In this document: piece after piece, positions 1 through 6,421 of the stretch
Numbering within the stretch: the stretch's first letter is position 1
Layout: every line of letters begins with the position of its first letter
Assembly: GCA_002733485.1 (NCBI GenBank)
Contig: NVVU01000001.1
Location: 108,883-116,070, forward strand
DNA: 7,188 nucleotides
Reading direction: 5' to 3'
From: Robiginitomaculum sp.
Lineage (GTDB): Bacteria; Pseudomonadota; Alphaproteobacteria; Caulobacterales; Maricaulaceae
Made by a program: the position numbers and the translations under genes
Notes under the pieces: generated by a model
The model's database searches: none
The model's input: the letters and a program-made list of their open reading frames with translations, nothing else
Told to the model about the DNA's origin: nothing

Positions 1-409
1 TATGCACCGGGCATTTATCGGCAATCTGCATCAGGCGCTCGCGTTGTTCGTCGCTTAACGGACCTTCAAAGGTGATGGTACGGGTGAATATATCGACCAG
101 GCCGGGTTTGTGATCTGTGTCATCATCTTCGTCGGCGCAAACTTCGCGCGGTCCTTTCTTATGGGTCACATGGGCGCTGATATGCTCCAATGGCCAGTCC
201 TTGCGGTTGGCATACATGCGCAACGTGATGGTGGTACAGGCCCCCAGCGCTGCGGCGGCCAGCTCCATCGGGGTGGGGCCGCTGTCATCACCGCCAAGGT
301 CCTTGGGTTCCCCGGCGATGAGGTGGTGCTCGCCAATATGAATATCATTCTGATAGAGACCGTTACCGGTCTCGCTGATTTTGGCGGTGCGTTGTACATG
401 GCCACTCAT
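1..409 (-). CDS. OsmC family protein (3' end cut by window edge)
   Basis: Reading back from an ATG at 409-407 gives an open frame of 136 codons that leaves the window before any stop. OsmC/Ohr-family proteins are small dimeric thiol peroxidases or related stress proteins of the cytoplasm. The family pattern is clear: a DLGG-D-SGPTPMELAAAALGAC stretch at about residues 37-58, followed by TTITLRMYANRK and ending in DKCPVH at 131-136. Cys58 and Cys133 match the paired cysteines used for peroxide reduction in the family; an additional Cys91 sits before an acidic run, EDDDTD. The family is usually about 135-150 residues, so probably only a few C-terminal residues are missing. The start is supported by an AAAGGA ribosome site about six bases upstream. 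Only 14 bases separate it from the pepN stop, so the two are very likely cotranscribed. The OsmC family is certain in my view; the substrate is not known, and it resembles the general OsmC branch more than Ohr. Confidence 0.9.
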   Translation of the reverse strand, partial: MSGHVQRTAKISETGNGLYQNDIHIGEHHLIAGEPKDLGGDDSGPTPMELAAAALGACTTITLRMYANRKDWPLEHISAHVTHKKGPREVCADEDDDTDHKPGLVDIFTRTITFEGPLSDEQRERLMQIADKCPVH

Positions 410-423
410 GGGTATTCCTTTTC

Positions 424-3045
424 TTAGCCAAGTTGACGACTGATAATCTCATAAGAATTGGGGGATAAATCGGGGGTGCCAAGAAGGTTTTCAATGGTGC
501 TCTTGGCCAGTGCCGAGCGTACGCTTTCCAATTGCCGCCAGCTTTCAAAGGCCCCCAGCAAACGCGCCGCCAGCGCCGGGTTCCTGGGGTCAATAATTCT
601 GATCTGATCGGCCAGCAATGCATAGCCGCGTCCGTCTGCACCGTGAAAGGCCGCCTGATTGCCCTGTGCAAACACGCCGATCAGGCTGCGCACACGATTG
701 GGGTTGTCATAGGTAAAGGCGGGGTGATCCAGCAGGCGTTCCACCCGCGCGATGGCATCGGTCCGGATCGAGCCGGCCTGAACCGCAAACCATTTATCCA
801 GCACCAGCGGATTGTCTTTCCAGCGGTCATAAAAGGTCTCCAGCGCTGCATCAAAGGCGTCTGATTCCGAACGATCCAGCGCCATCAGCGCGCCCAGGCT
901 GTCGGTCATATTATCGGCCTTCGCAAAGGCCTTTTGCGCCAGCGATCCGCCTTCATCAGGCCCCAAACGGGCCAATACGCCAAGAGCAGCATTATGCAAA
1001 GCCCGCCGCCCGGCGCCCTGAGCGTCCGGGGTGAAATCCCCCTCTGGCCGGGTGCGTTCAAAGGCATCCATCAGGGCGGCTTTCTGTGTGTCAGCAAAGG
1101 TCTTGAGTATGCTTTCGCGGGTATTGTGTATTGCCCCCGGGTTTGCCGGTTTCATGTGCTGAAACACATCGGATTCCGAAGGTGGTATGATCGCCAGGGC
1201 GGCAAAGGCGGGGTCAATCGTGCTATCCCCGGCCAGGGTGCCAAGGGCGCTAAGATAGGCCGGGTCAAGGTTGGCATTCTCGTCCGTCGTCAGGCCCAGT
1301 AAAACTTCAAGGCCATAGGTTTGCGCCTCTTCCCAGCGGCGAAACAGGTCTGCATCTTTGGTCATCAGCCGCGCACGCTCATCAGCGGTACGTTTTTGCT
1401 CCAAAATAACCGGGGCGGAAAATCCGCGCAATACCGACACCAGCGGCCGTTCGCCCAGCCCGCTAAAGCACCAGCTTTGCTCGGACTTATCCAGTACTAG
1501 AATGCGTTCATCCGGGCCGGGGGCATTTTCACCGTCCAGGGTCATGGGCAGCGGACCATGTTCGCCCACCAGGCCGGTGCGGATGGTCATGGGCAGCGGT
1601 CTTTTGTCGGTCTGGCCCGGGGTGGGGGGGGTGTGCTGGCGCAAAGTCAGGATCAGGGTACCGTTGGCTTCGTTCCATGCCTCTTGCACGCTGACCCGAG
1701 GGGTGCCGGCCTGGCTGTACCAGTTTTGAAAACCAGAAAGATCCACCCCGGCAGCGGTTTCAAAGGCGTTCAGAAACTGCTCAATGGTAGCCGCGGTGCC
1801 ATCCAGAGTTTCAAAATAATGATCCATGCCCTTGGCAAAATTATCTTCGCCAATCAGGGTTTTGAGCATACGGATCAGCTCTGCGCCTTTCTCATAGATA
1901 GTGGCAGTATAGAAATTATCGATCTTGAGGTAGCTAGCCGGGCGTACCGGATGGGCCAGCGGGCCGGCATCTTCGGGGAATTGGCGCGAACGCAGCGAGA
2001 TCACATCCTTGATCCGCGCAATGGCAGCCCCACGCATATCGGCGGAAAATGACTGATCGCGAAACACGGTCAGGCCTTCTTTCAGGCATAGCTGGAACCA
2101 GTCGCGACAGGTGATGCGATTGCCGGTCCAGTTGTGAAAATATTCATGCGCCACCACGGATTCGATACGTTCAAAATTCATATCGGTGGCGGTGTCGGCA
2201 TCGGCCAGCAAAACCGAGGAATTAAAGACGTTCAGGCCCTTGTTTTCCATGGCACCAAAGTTGAAATCACGTACGGCAACAATCATGAACAGGTCCAGAT
2301 CATATTCGCGGCCAAATATGTCCTCGTCCCATTTCATCGACCGTTTCAGGGCATCCATGGCGTAAAGCGCGCGGGGGGCATCGCCCGGGTCCACATAAAT
2401 GCGCAACGGGATGACCCGCCCCGACATGGTGGTGAAGTGATCCTCGATCATGTCAAATCCACCGGCCACCAGCGCAAAGAGATAAGCAGGCTTGGGGAAC
2501 GGATCCTGCCAATGGGCAAAGTGCCGCCCGCCGGGCAGGGTGCCGGATTTCATCAGATTACCATTGGACAGAAGGGTCGGGAAATTCTCCAGCGGCGCTT
2601 CGATCCGCGTGGTAAAGCGGCTCATCACATCCGGGCGGTCGGGATAGTAGGTGATGCGGCGAAAACCTTCGGCCTCGCACTGGGTGCAATAGCGCCCCGC
2701 AGAGATATAAAGCCCGCTTAGCGCCCTATTGTCTTTGGGGGAGAACCTTGTTTGGATCACCAGCGTAAATGCATCCGGCAGATCATTAATGGTCAGGGTT
2801 TCCTCGTCCAGCACATAGGCGTTCTGGCCCAAAGGCGCGCCATCAAGCGTAAGGTTGACCAGTTCCAGATTTTCGCCATTCAGCACCATGGGGGCGCTCG
2901 CGTCCCCGGTGCGCCGTACTTTCAAGGTGGTACGAACATTGGTGGCGGTGGGGTCCAGATTAAATTCCAGATCCGTGGTGTCGATGGCAAAGGGGTAGGG
3001 GGTATAGTCGGCCAGCTTTACGGGCTGTGGTGTTTCGGTGCGCAT
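424..3045 (-). CDS. pepN: Aminopeptidase N (M1 family zinc metallopeptidase)
   Basis: This is an 873-residue protein, almost the same length as E. coli PepN (870). PepN is a cytoplasmic zinc aminopeptidase that removes N-terminal residues from peptides in the last stage of protein turnover. All catalytic elements are visible: GAMEN at 264-268, zinc motif HEYFH at 300-304 (His300, His304, catalytic Glu301), third zinc ligand Glu323 in LKEGLT, transition-state Tyr384, and CTQCEAEGF at 120-128 whose Glu124, with Glu267, should hold the substrate amino group. Each lies three residues after its E. coli counterpart as I recall it. The N-terminal beta domain covers about 1-195, the thermolysin-like catalytic domain about 196-449 (ending NWYSQAGTP), then an Ig-like domain to about 548 and a helical C-terminal domain. 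There is no signal peptide. The ATG at 3045 has an AGGA site nine bases upstream. pfp ends 72 bases upstream and osmC starts 14 bases downstream. A run of eight C in codons 472-475 is the only oddity; the frame is intact. Confidence 0.97.
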   Translation of the reverse strand: MRTETPQPVKLADYTPYPFAIDTTDLEFNLDPTATNVRTTLKVRRTGDASAPMVLNGENLELVNLTLDGAPLGQNAYVLDEETLTINDLPDAFTLVIQTRFSPKDNRALSGLYISAGRYCTQCEAEGFRRITYYPDRPDVMSRFTTRIEAPLENFPTLLSNGNLMKSGTLPGGRHFAHWQDPFPKPAYLFALVAGGFDMIEDHFTTMSGRVIPLRIYVDPGDAPRALYAMDALKRSMKWDEDIFGREYDLDLFMIVAVRDFNFGAMENKGLNVFNSSVLLADADTATDMNFERIESVVAHEYFHNWTGNRITCRDWFQLCLKEGLTVFRDQSFSADMRGAAIARIKDVISLRSRQFPEDAGPLAHPVRPASYLKIDNFYTATIYEKGAELIRMLKTLIGEDNFAKGMDHYFETLDGTAATIEQFLNAFETAAGVDLSGFQNWYSQAGTPRVSVQEAWNEANGTLILTLRQHTPPTPGQTDKRPLPMTIRTGLVGEHGPLPMTLDGENAPGPDERILVLDKSEQSWCFSGLGERPLVSVLRGFSAPVILEQKRTADERARLMTKDADLFRRWEEAQTYGLEVLLGLTTDENANLDPAYLSALGTLAGDSTIDPAFAALAIIPPSESDVFQHMKPANPGAIHNTRESILKTFADTQKAALMDAFERTRPEGDFTPDAQGAGRRALHNAALGVLARLGPDEGGSLAQKAFAKADNMTDSLGALMALDRSESDAFDAALETFYDRWKDNPLVLDKWFAVQAGSIRTDAIARVERLLDHPAFTYDNPNRVRSLIGVFAQGNQAAFHGADGRGYALLADQIRIIDPRNPALAARLLGAFESWRQLESVRSALAKSTIENLLGTPDLSPNSYEIISRQLG

Positions 3046-3117
3046 GAAGGGCTTTCCTGATTATTGTATGGCTTGCCCTCAATGTAGGGTGCCCCGGCCC
3101 TTTCGTCATCCAGGCAA

Positions 3118-4275
3118 TTAACTCAAAAACATCGGCAGGCCTTCGACCGCGTTAATATGGGGTCGGTAGGTGGCCGGGTCGTACAGGTTTTTGACATCTG
3201 CCGTCCGGGTGCCCTGGGTGGATATATTGGCCGGGCGGGTGCAATAGCGACCGTCATGCAGCGCCATCATCAAGCCGAACTGGCGTTTTTCTATCTGCTG
3301 CATGGCCATGGAGGCATAATTTTTGGCCACCATCAGGTCCAGCGCATCGGGGGCACCGGCGCGCACCAGATAGGCCAGATTTTGTTGCATATTTTTGATG
3401 CCGGTGCGTTTCAACACCCCTTCAGCAATCTGGGCCCCGATGCCGCCTAGTTTTTTGTGTCCATAGGCATCGGCTTCGCCGCTTTCTATCCTCTGCCCGG
3501 CGTTCAGCATGGCCCCTTCGGAAACCAGACACACCGCATAGTTTGATGAATTGGCGGCGCGGTCGGCGGCCAGAAAATCGGCAACGCTGTCCAGATCAAT
3601 TGGCACTTCGGGGATCAGTACACGGTCGGCGGCACACAAATAGCCGGTGATTAGCGCCGATTCGCCGCTATGGCGGCCAAACAGCTCGACAAATAAAATG
3701 CGTTCATGGCTGCCCGCCGGGGAGCGCAGACGCGTGACCAGTTCCACCGAGCGACTGACGCAAGTTGAAAAACCAATGCAATAATCCGTACCATAAACAT
3801 CATTGTCCATGGTTTTGGGAATGCACAGAGTGGGTACGCCTTCCTCGTGCAGCCGGGCCGCATAAGAAAGGGTATCATCCCCGCCAATGGCGATCAGTAC
3901 ATCCATGTTGAGGGCTTGCAGCACCGACAGGATATGGGGGGTGGCATCCACCGTCTGTGCCTCATCGGCAAAGGCATAGCCATTTTGCAAAAAATCCGGC
4001 AGCTCACTCTTTTTGACCTTGGCCGGGTTAGTGCGCGAGGAATGCAATATGGTGCCGCCGGTGCGGTCAATGCCGCGCACATGCTGTGTGTTCAGCGGCA
4101 TTAGCCAGCCTTGCAAACCAGTCGGGTCATCCGGGTTATAGTTCAGCGGACCCGCCCAGCCGCGACGAAAACCGGTGACCTTGTGGTTTTGCATCGCGGC
4201 CAGGTTGACCACTTTTTTGATGACGGCATTCAGTCCGGGGACATCCCCGCCGCCGGTTAATATCCCGATATGCAT
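3118..4275 (-). CDS. pfp: Phosphofructokinase, predicted pyrophosphate-dependent
   Basis: This 385-residue protein belongs to the PfkA superfamily, which phosphorylates fructose 6-phosphate to fructose 1,6-bisphosphate in the cytoplasm. Visible motifs are the N-terminal GILTGGGDVPGLN (4-16), GGDDT (131-135), PKTMDND (153-159) with predicted catalytic Asp157, and GRHSG (200-204). Phosphoryl-donor preference is set by two positions equivalent to E. coli Gly104 and Gly124. Here they are Asp134 and Lys154, the combination established for PPi-dependent enzymes (EC 2.7.1.90), so the reaction is probably reversible and used in glycolysis and gluconeogenesis. Deviations from the common pattern are Phe199 where MGR is usual, and YLVRAGAP (302-309) where ATP enzymes have HIQRGGSP; Tyr for His is common in PPi enzymes. 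The start has a GAGGAA site about six bases upstream. It lies downstream of the M2 gene across a repeat-containing gap and 72 bases before pepN. The family is certain; donor specificity is inferred from residues. The product could be labelled pfkA by automated pipelines. Confidence 0.93.
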   Translation of the reverse strand: MHIGILTGGGDVPGLNAVIKKVVNLAAMQNHKVTGFRRGWAGPLNYNPDDPTGLQGWLMPLNTQHVRGIDRTGGTILHSSRTNPAKVKKSELPDFLQNGYAFADEAQTVDATPHILSVLQALNMDVLIAIGGDDTLSYAARLHEEGVPTLCIPKTMDNDVYGTDYCIGFSTCVSRSVELVTRLRSPAGSHERILFVELFGRHSGESALITGYLCAADRVLIPEVPIDLDSVADFLAADRAANSSNYAVCLVSEGAMLNAGQRIESGEADAYGHKKLGGIGAQIAEGVLKRTGIKNMQQNLAYLVRAGAPDALDLMVAKNYASMAMQQIEKRQFGLMMALHDGRYCTRPANISTQGTRTADVKNLYDPATYRPHINAVEGLPMFLS

Positions 4276-4318
4276 GGCGGTTTCCTCAGTGCTCGGTCAA
4301 TCTTTCTTGCTTATCAAT

Positions 4319-4348
4319 TTTGTATCAGACATTGCACACCCATGTCAT
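4319..4348 (-). promoter_or_regulatory. Candidate pfp promoter using the repeat end as -35
   Basis: On the minus strand the outer end of the palindromic repeat reads ATGACA (4348-4343), five of six matches to the sigma-70 -35 consensus. After an 18-base spacer comes TACAAA (4324-4319), four of six matches to the -10 box. Initiation would fall about 35-40 bases before the pfp start codon. The spacer is slightly long and the -10 weak, so this is only a candidate; read-through from the M2 gene is the alternative. Confidence 0.27.
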
Positions 4349-4423
4349 TGCCGGATTTATTCCGGCAATCCAGTCCATCTATTTTTTCAAAACTGGATTA
4401 CCCGGACAAGCCGGGTAATGACA
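4343..4423. repeat. Palindromic intergenic repeat with two hairpins
   Basis: Two 32-base units in inverted orientation (4343-4374 and 4392-4423) flank a 17-base A/T-rich spacer. The unit ends match exactly as inverted copies: TGTCATT with AATGACA on the outside and AATCCAGT with ACTGGATT on the inside. Each unit also contains its own perfect 9-bp hairpin with a 5-base loop: ATTGCCGGA/TCCGGCAAT (4347-4369) and ATTACCCGG/CCGGGTAAT (4397-4419). The two stems differ at several positions, yet both remain fully paired. The arrangement resembles REP/BIME elements and the short ATTCCC...GGGAAT palindromes scattered through many proteobacterial genomes; copy number cannot be seen here. It starts 10 bases after the M2 stop codon. 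On the minus strand the first hairpin is followed by CCAGTTTT, so partial terminator or mRNA-end-protecting activity for the M2 transcript is possible. Confidence 0.85.
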
Positions 4424-4432
4424 GGCCGTATT

Positions 4433-6259
4433 CTACCAGCCACAGGTGCGTCCTTTGTTTTCTTCCTTCAGGTATTCCATCAAAGGGGCGAAATATTCGA
4501 CAATGGCCGAGCCATCAATTTGCCGGGTGCCGGTAAAGGCCTCCAGCGCGTCCGGCCAGGGCTTGGAGGCCCCCATTTCCAGCATGGCGTTAAAGCGTTT
4601 GCCAACTTCCTTATTGCCATAGATCGAACACCGGTGCAGCGGCCCGGTCCAACCGGCCTGTTCGCAGGCGGCTTTTTGGAATTGGAACTGCATGATGAAG
4701 GACAGGAAATAACGCAAGTACGGCGTATTGCCGGGAATATGATATTTGGCACCCGGATCAAACGCATTCATGGGGCGGTCACCCGGCGGCACAATACCCT
4801 GGTATTGTTTGCGCAATTCCCACCAGGCGGTGTTGTAATCTTCCGGGGCAACCTCGCCGGAAAAGACTTTCCAGCGCCATTTGTCCATCAGCAGGCCGAA
4901 TGGCAAAAACGCCACCTTGTCCAGCGCCCGTTCCATCAGAAGGCCAATATCCTTGCTTTCATCGGGGATCTGGCTTTCGTCCAAAAGGCCGATCTGCACC
5001 AGATAACGCGGCGTGATGGAAAGCGCGATAAAGTCGCCAATGGCTTCGTGAAAACCATCGTTGGCACCGTTCTGGAACAATACCGGCTGGTTCTTATAGG
5101 CGCGCTGGTAAAAGTTGTGTCCCAGTTCGTGGTGGATGGTGTTGAAGTCCTCGCCATTCACCTTGGTACACATTTTGATGCGGATATCGTCCGCGCCATC
5201 AATATCCCAGGCCGACGCATGACAAACCACGGTGCGGTCTTTTGGCTTGGTGATCAAAGAGCGTTTCCAAAAGGTATCGGGCAAGGGATCAAGCCCCAGA
5301 GAGGTGTAAAACCCTTCGCCGGTTTTTACCATTTTCTTCGGGGTGTAATGGGCCTTTTTGAGAAGGTCGGTCAGGTCATAATCAATGCTGGCCCCTTCCG
5401 GCTTGGCAATGTCATAAACATTGCCCCAGGTTTGCGCCCACATATTGCCCAAAATATCGGCGCGGATCGGTCCCGTTGCCGGTTGCACTTCATCGCCATA
5501 GTTTTCATTCAGCTTGGCTCGCACATAACAATGTAATTGGTCATAAAGCGGCTCGACCTGACCCCACAGGCGATCCACCTCTTTGGCCATCTCCGCAGGG
5601 GGCATATCATAGCCGGACAGCCATAATTCGCCCACATCCTTAAAGCCCATCTCGCGGGCGCCCTCATTAGCGATATCCACCATGCGGGCATATTTATCGT
5701 GCATGGCAGGGGCCGAGGCCATGCGCCATTTTTCCCATATTTCCTTGAGCTTGGCCGGGTCTTTTTCCGTACCCATCATCACTTCCAGATCATCAAGGGC
5801 GACCTTTTTGCCGTCTAGATCAATGGTGGCCGAGGAATAGGAGCTATCCAGAAACGTGGTGATCTCTGATAATTCCCTGGCGGCCCCGTCTTTGGATGGG
5901 GCGGGCAGGGTCAGGCCCAGCTTGATCATTTTCATTTTGCGGGCCAGATCGCCTGTCAGCGGCAGGTCTTTGAACCGCTTGGTACCATTGGCATACTCAA
6001 CACCCATTTCGGTCGCCTCGGCCCCGGCTTTGGCGGCCAGCCAATTGGTGTCATGATTGATGAAATTGGCCTGCATCCAGAATACATGGCTGGCGTATTC
6101 GTTCATGTCCTTTAAATCGGCTTCGGCCTTTTTCACAAAGGCGGTGGCATCATCCATGGTGGCCGGGCTGGCCTCGTCCTTGTCTGAACTTATCTTCACT
6201 TGCCCGGAACAGGCAGTGATCAGGACCAGCGCCGTGGCGCTCATCAATAGTTTTTTCAT
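4433..6259 (-). CDS. ACE-like peptidyl-dipeptidase A (M2 family), predicted lipoprotein
   Basis: This 608-residue protein is a bacterial homologue of angiotensin-converting enzyme, a zinc dicarboxypeptidase that releases dipeptides from peptide C-termini. Residues 1-17 form a lipoprotein signal (MKKLL, hydrophobic core, ITAC lipobox, lipidated Cys17). Ser18 at +2 suggests outer-membrane rather than inner-membrane retention by the E. coli rule. The zinc site is HHELGH (376-381: His377, Glu378, His381) with third ligand Glu405 in GFHEAIGD, 28 residues after His377 as in human ACE. Substrate residues His347, Lys505, His507, Tyr514 and Tyr517 align with His353, Lys511, His513, Tyr520 and Tyr523 of testis ACE. 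Chloride ligands Trp479, Arg483, Arg516 and Tyr254 are kept, but the WR arginine is Leu214. Cysteine pairs 346/364 and 532/544 match ACE disulfides; the first ACE disulfide is absent. The ATG has a GGGGAG site seven bases upstream. The gene diverges from gltX. The physiological substrate is unknown; scavenging of external peptides is likely. Confidence 0.95.
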   Translation of the reverse strand: MKKLLMSATALVLITACSGQVKISSDKDEASPATMDDATAFVKKAEADLKDMNEYASHVFWMQANFINHDTNWLAAKAGAEATEMGVEYANGTKRFKDLPLTGDLARKMKMIKLGLTLPAPSKDGAARELSEITTFLDSSYSSATIDLDGKKVALDDLEVMMGTEKDPAKLKEIWEKWRMASAPAMHDKYARMVDIANEGAREMGFKDVGELWLSGYDMPPAEMAKEVDRLWGQVEPLYDQLHCYVRAKLNENYGDEVQPATGPIRADILGNMWAQTWGNVYDIAKPEGASIDYDLTDLLKKAHYTPKKMVKTGEGFYTSLGLDPLPDTFWKRSLITKPKDRTVVCHASAWDIDGADDIRIKMCTKVNGEDFNTIHHELGHNFYQRAYKNQPVLFQNGANDGFHEAIGDFIALSITPRYLVQIGLLDESQIPDESKDIGLLMERALDKVAFLPFGLLMDKWRWKVFSGEVAPEDYNTAWWELRKQYQGIVPPGDRPMNAFDPGAKYHIPGNTPYLRYFLSFIMQFQFQKAACEQAGWTGPLHRCSIYGNKEVGKRFNAMLEMGASKPWPDALEAFTGTRQIDGSAIVEYFAPLMEYLKEENKGRTCGW

Positions 6260-6421
6260 GGCTCGTCTCCCCAGTATTCAGGCCCTGTTCTGGTCCTGAT
6301 TTTGTGCGAAGTGTAATCCGAACGCCGAAGCCGTCAATGTTGGCAATCATTACCGCTCCTGTCTTGACGGAACCGCCCGTGCAGCGCACAAGGCGCGACA
6401 GAGTTTTCAGGAGTTTTACCC
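6260..6421. other. Divergent intergenic region between M2 peptidase gene and gltX
   Basis: This 162-base gap must hold the start signals for both neighbours. It contains the candidate minus-strand promoter described separately. For gltX, the best -35-like string is TTGACG at 6364-6369, but no convincing -10 follows at 16-18 bases (CACAAG or similar), so I do not call a gltX promoter. The gltX ribosome site AGGAG lies at 6409-6413, eight bases before its ATG. I see no small gene, RNA or strong inverted repeat here. Confidence 0.6.
6310..6337 (-). promoter_or_regulatory. Candidate sigma-70 promoter of the M2 peptidase gene
   Basis: On the minus strand TTGACG (6337-6332, five of six consensus matches) is followed after 16 bases by TACACT (6315-6310, four of six). 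This would place the transcript start near 6303 and leave a leader of about 40-45 bases ending in the GGGGAG ribosome site. The position and spacing fit a housekeeping promoter, and alphaproteobacterial promoters often have a strong TTGAC and a loose -10. No operator-like palindrome is evident next to it. Confidence 0.45.

Noticed and set aside
110..427. Plus-strand open frame of 105 codons over the OsmC gene
   Set aside because: It lies entirely antisense to the OsmC gene and its pepN junction; the minus-strand frame has clear family motifs and a ribosome site.
2134..2721. A 195-codon plus-strand open frame inside pepN
   Set aside because: It mirrors the PepN catalytic domain region; the low-complexity His/Gly/Gln-rich product is typical of an antisense shadow.
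3060..3117. Possible terminator hairpin between pfp and pepN
   Set aside because: Only 4-bp pairings such as CCCT/AGGG are found, with no T-run after them on the minus strand; too weak to call.
4295..4300. TTGACC on the minus strand upstream of pfp as a -35 box
   Set aside because: A -10 at 16-18 bases would fall on the ribosome site or start codon, leaving no room for a leader.
4175..5536. A 453-codon plus-strand open frame antisense to the pfp start and much of the M2 peptidase gene
   Set aside because: The opposite strand carries two genes with intact catalytic motifs over the same bases. The antisense product has no recognisable domain, no good ribosome site, and runs straight through the palindromic repeat. 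It is explained by codon bias of the real genes.
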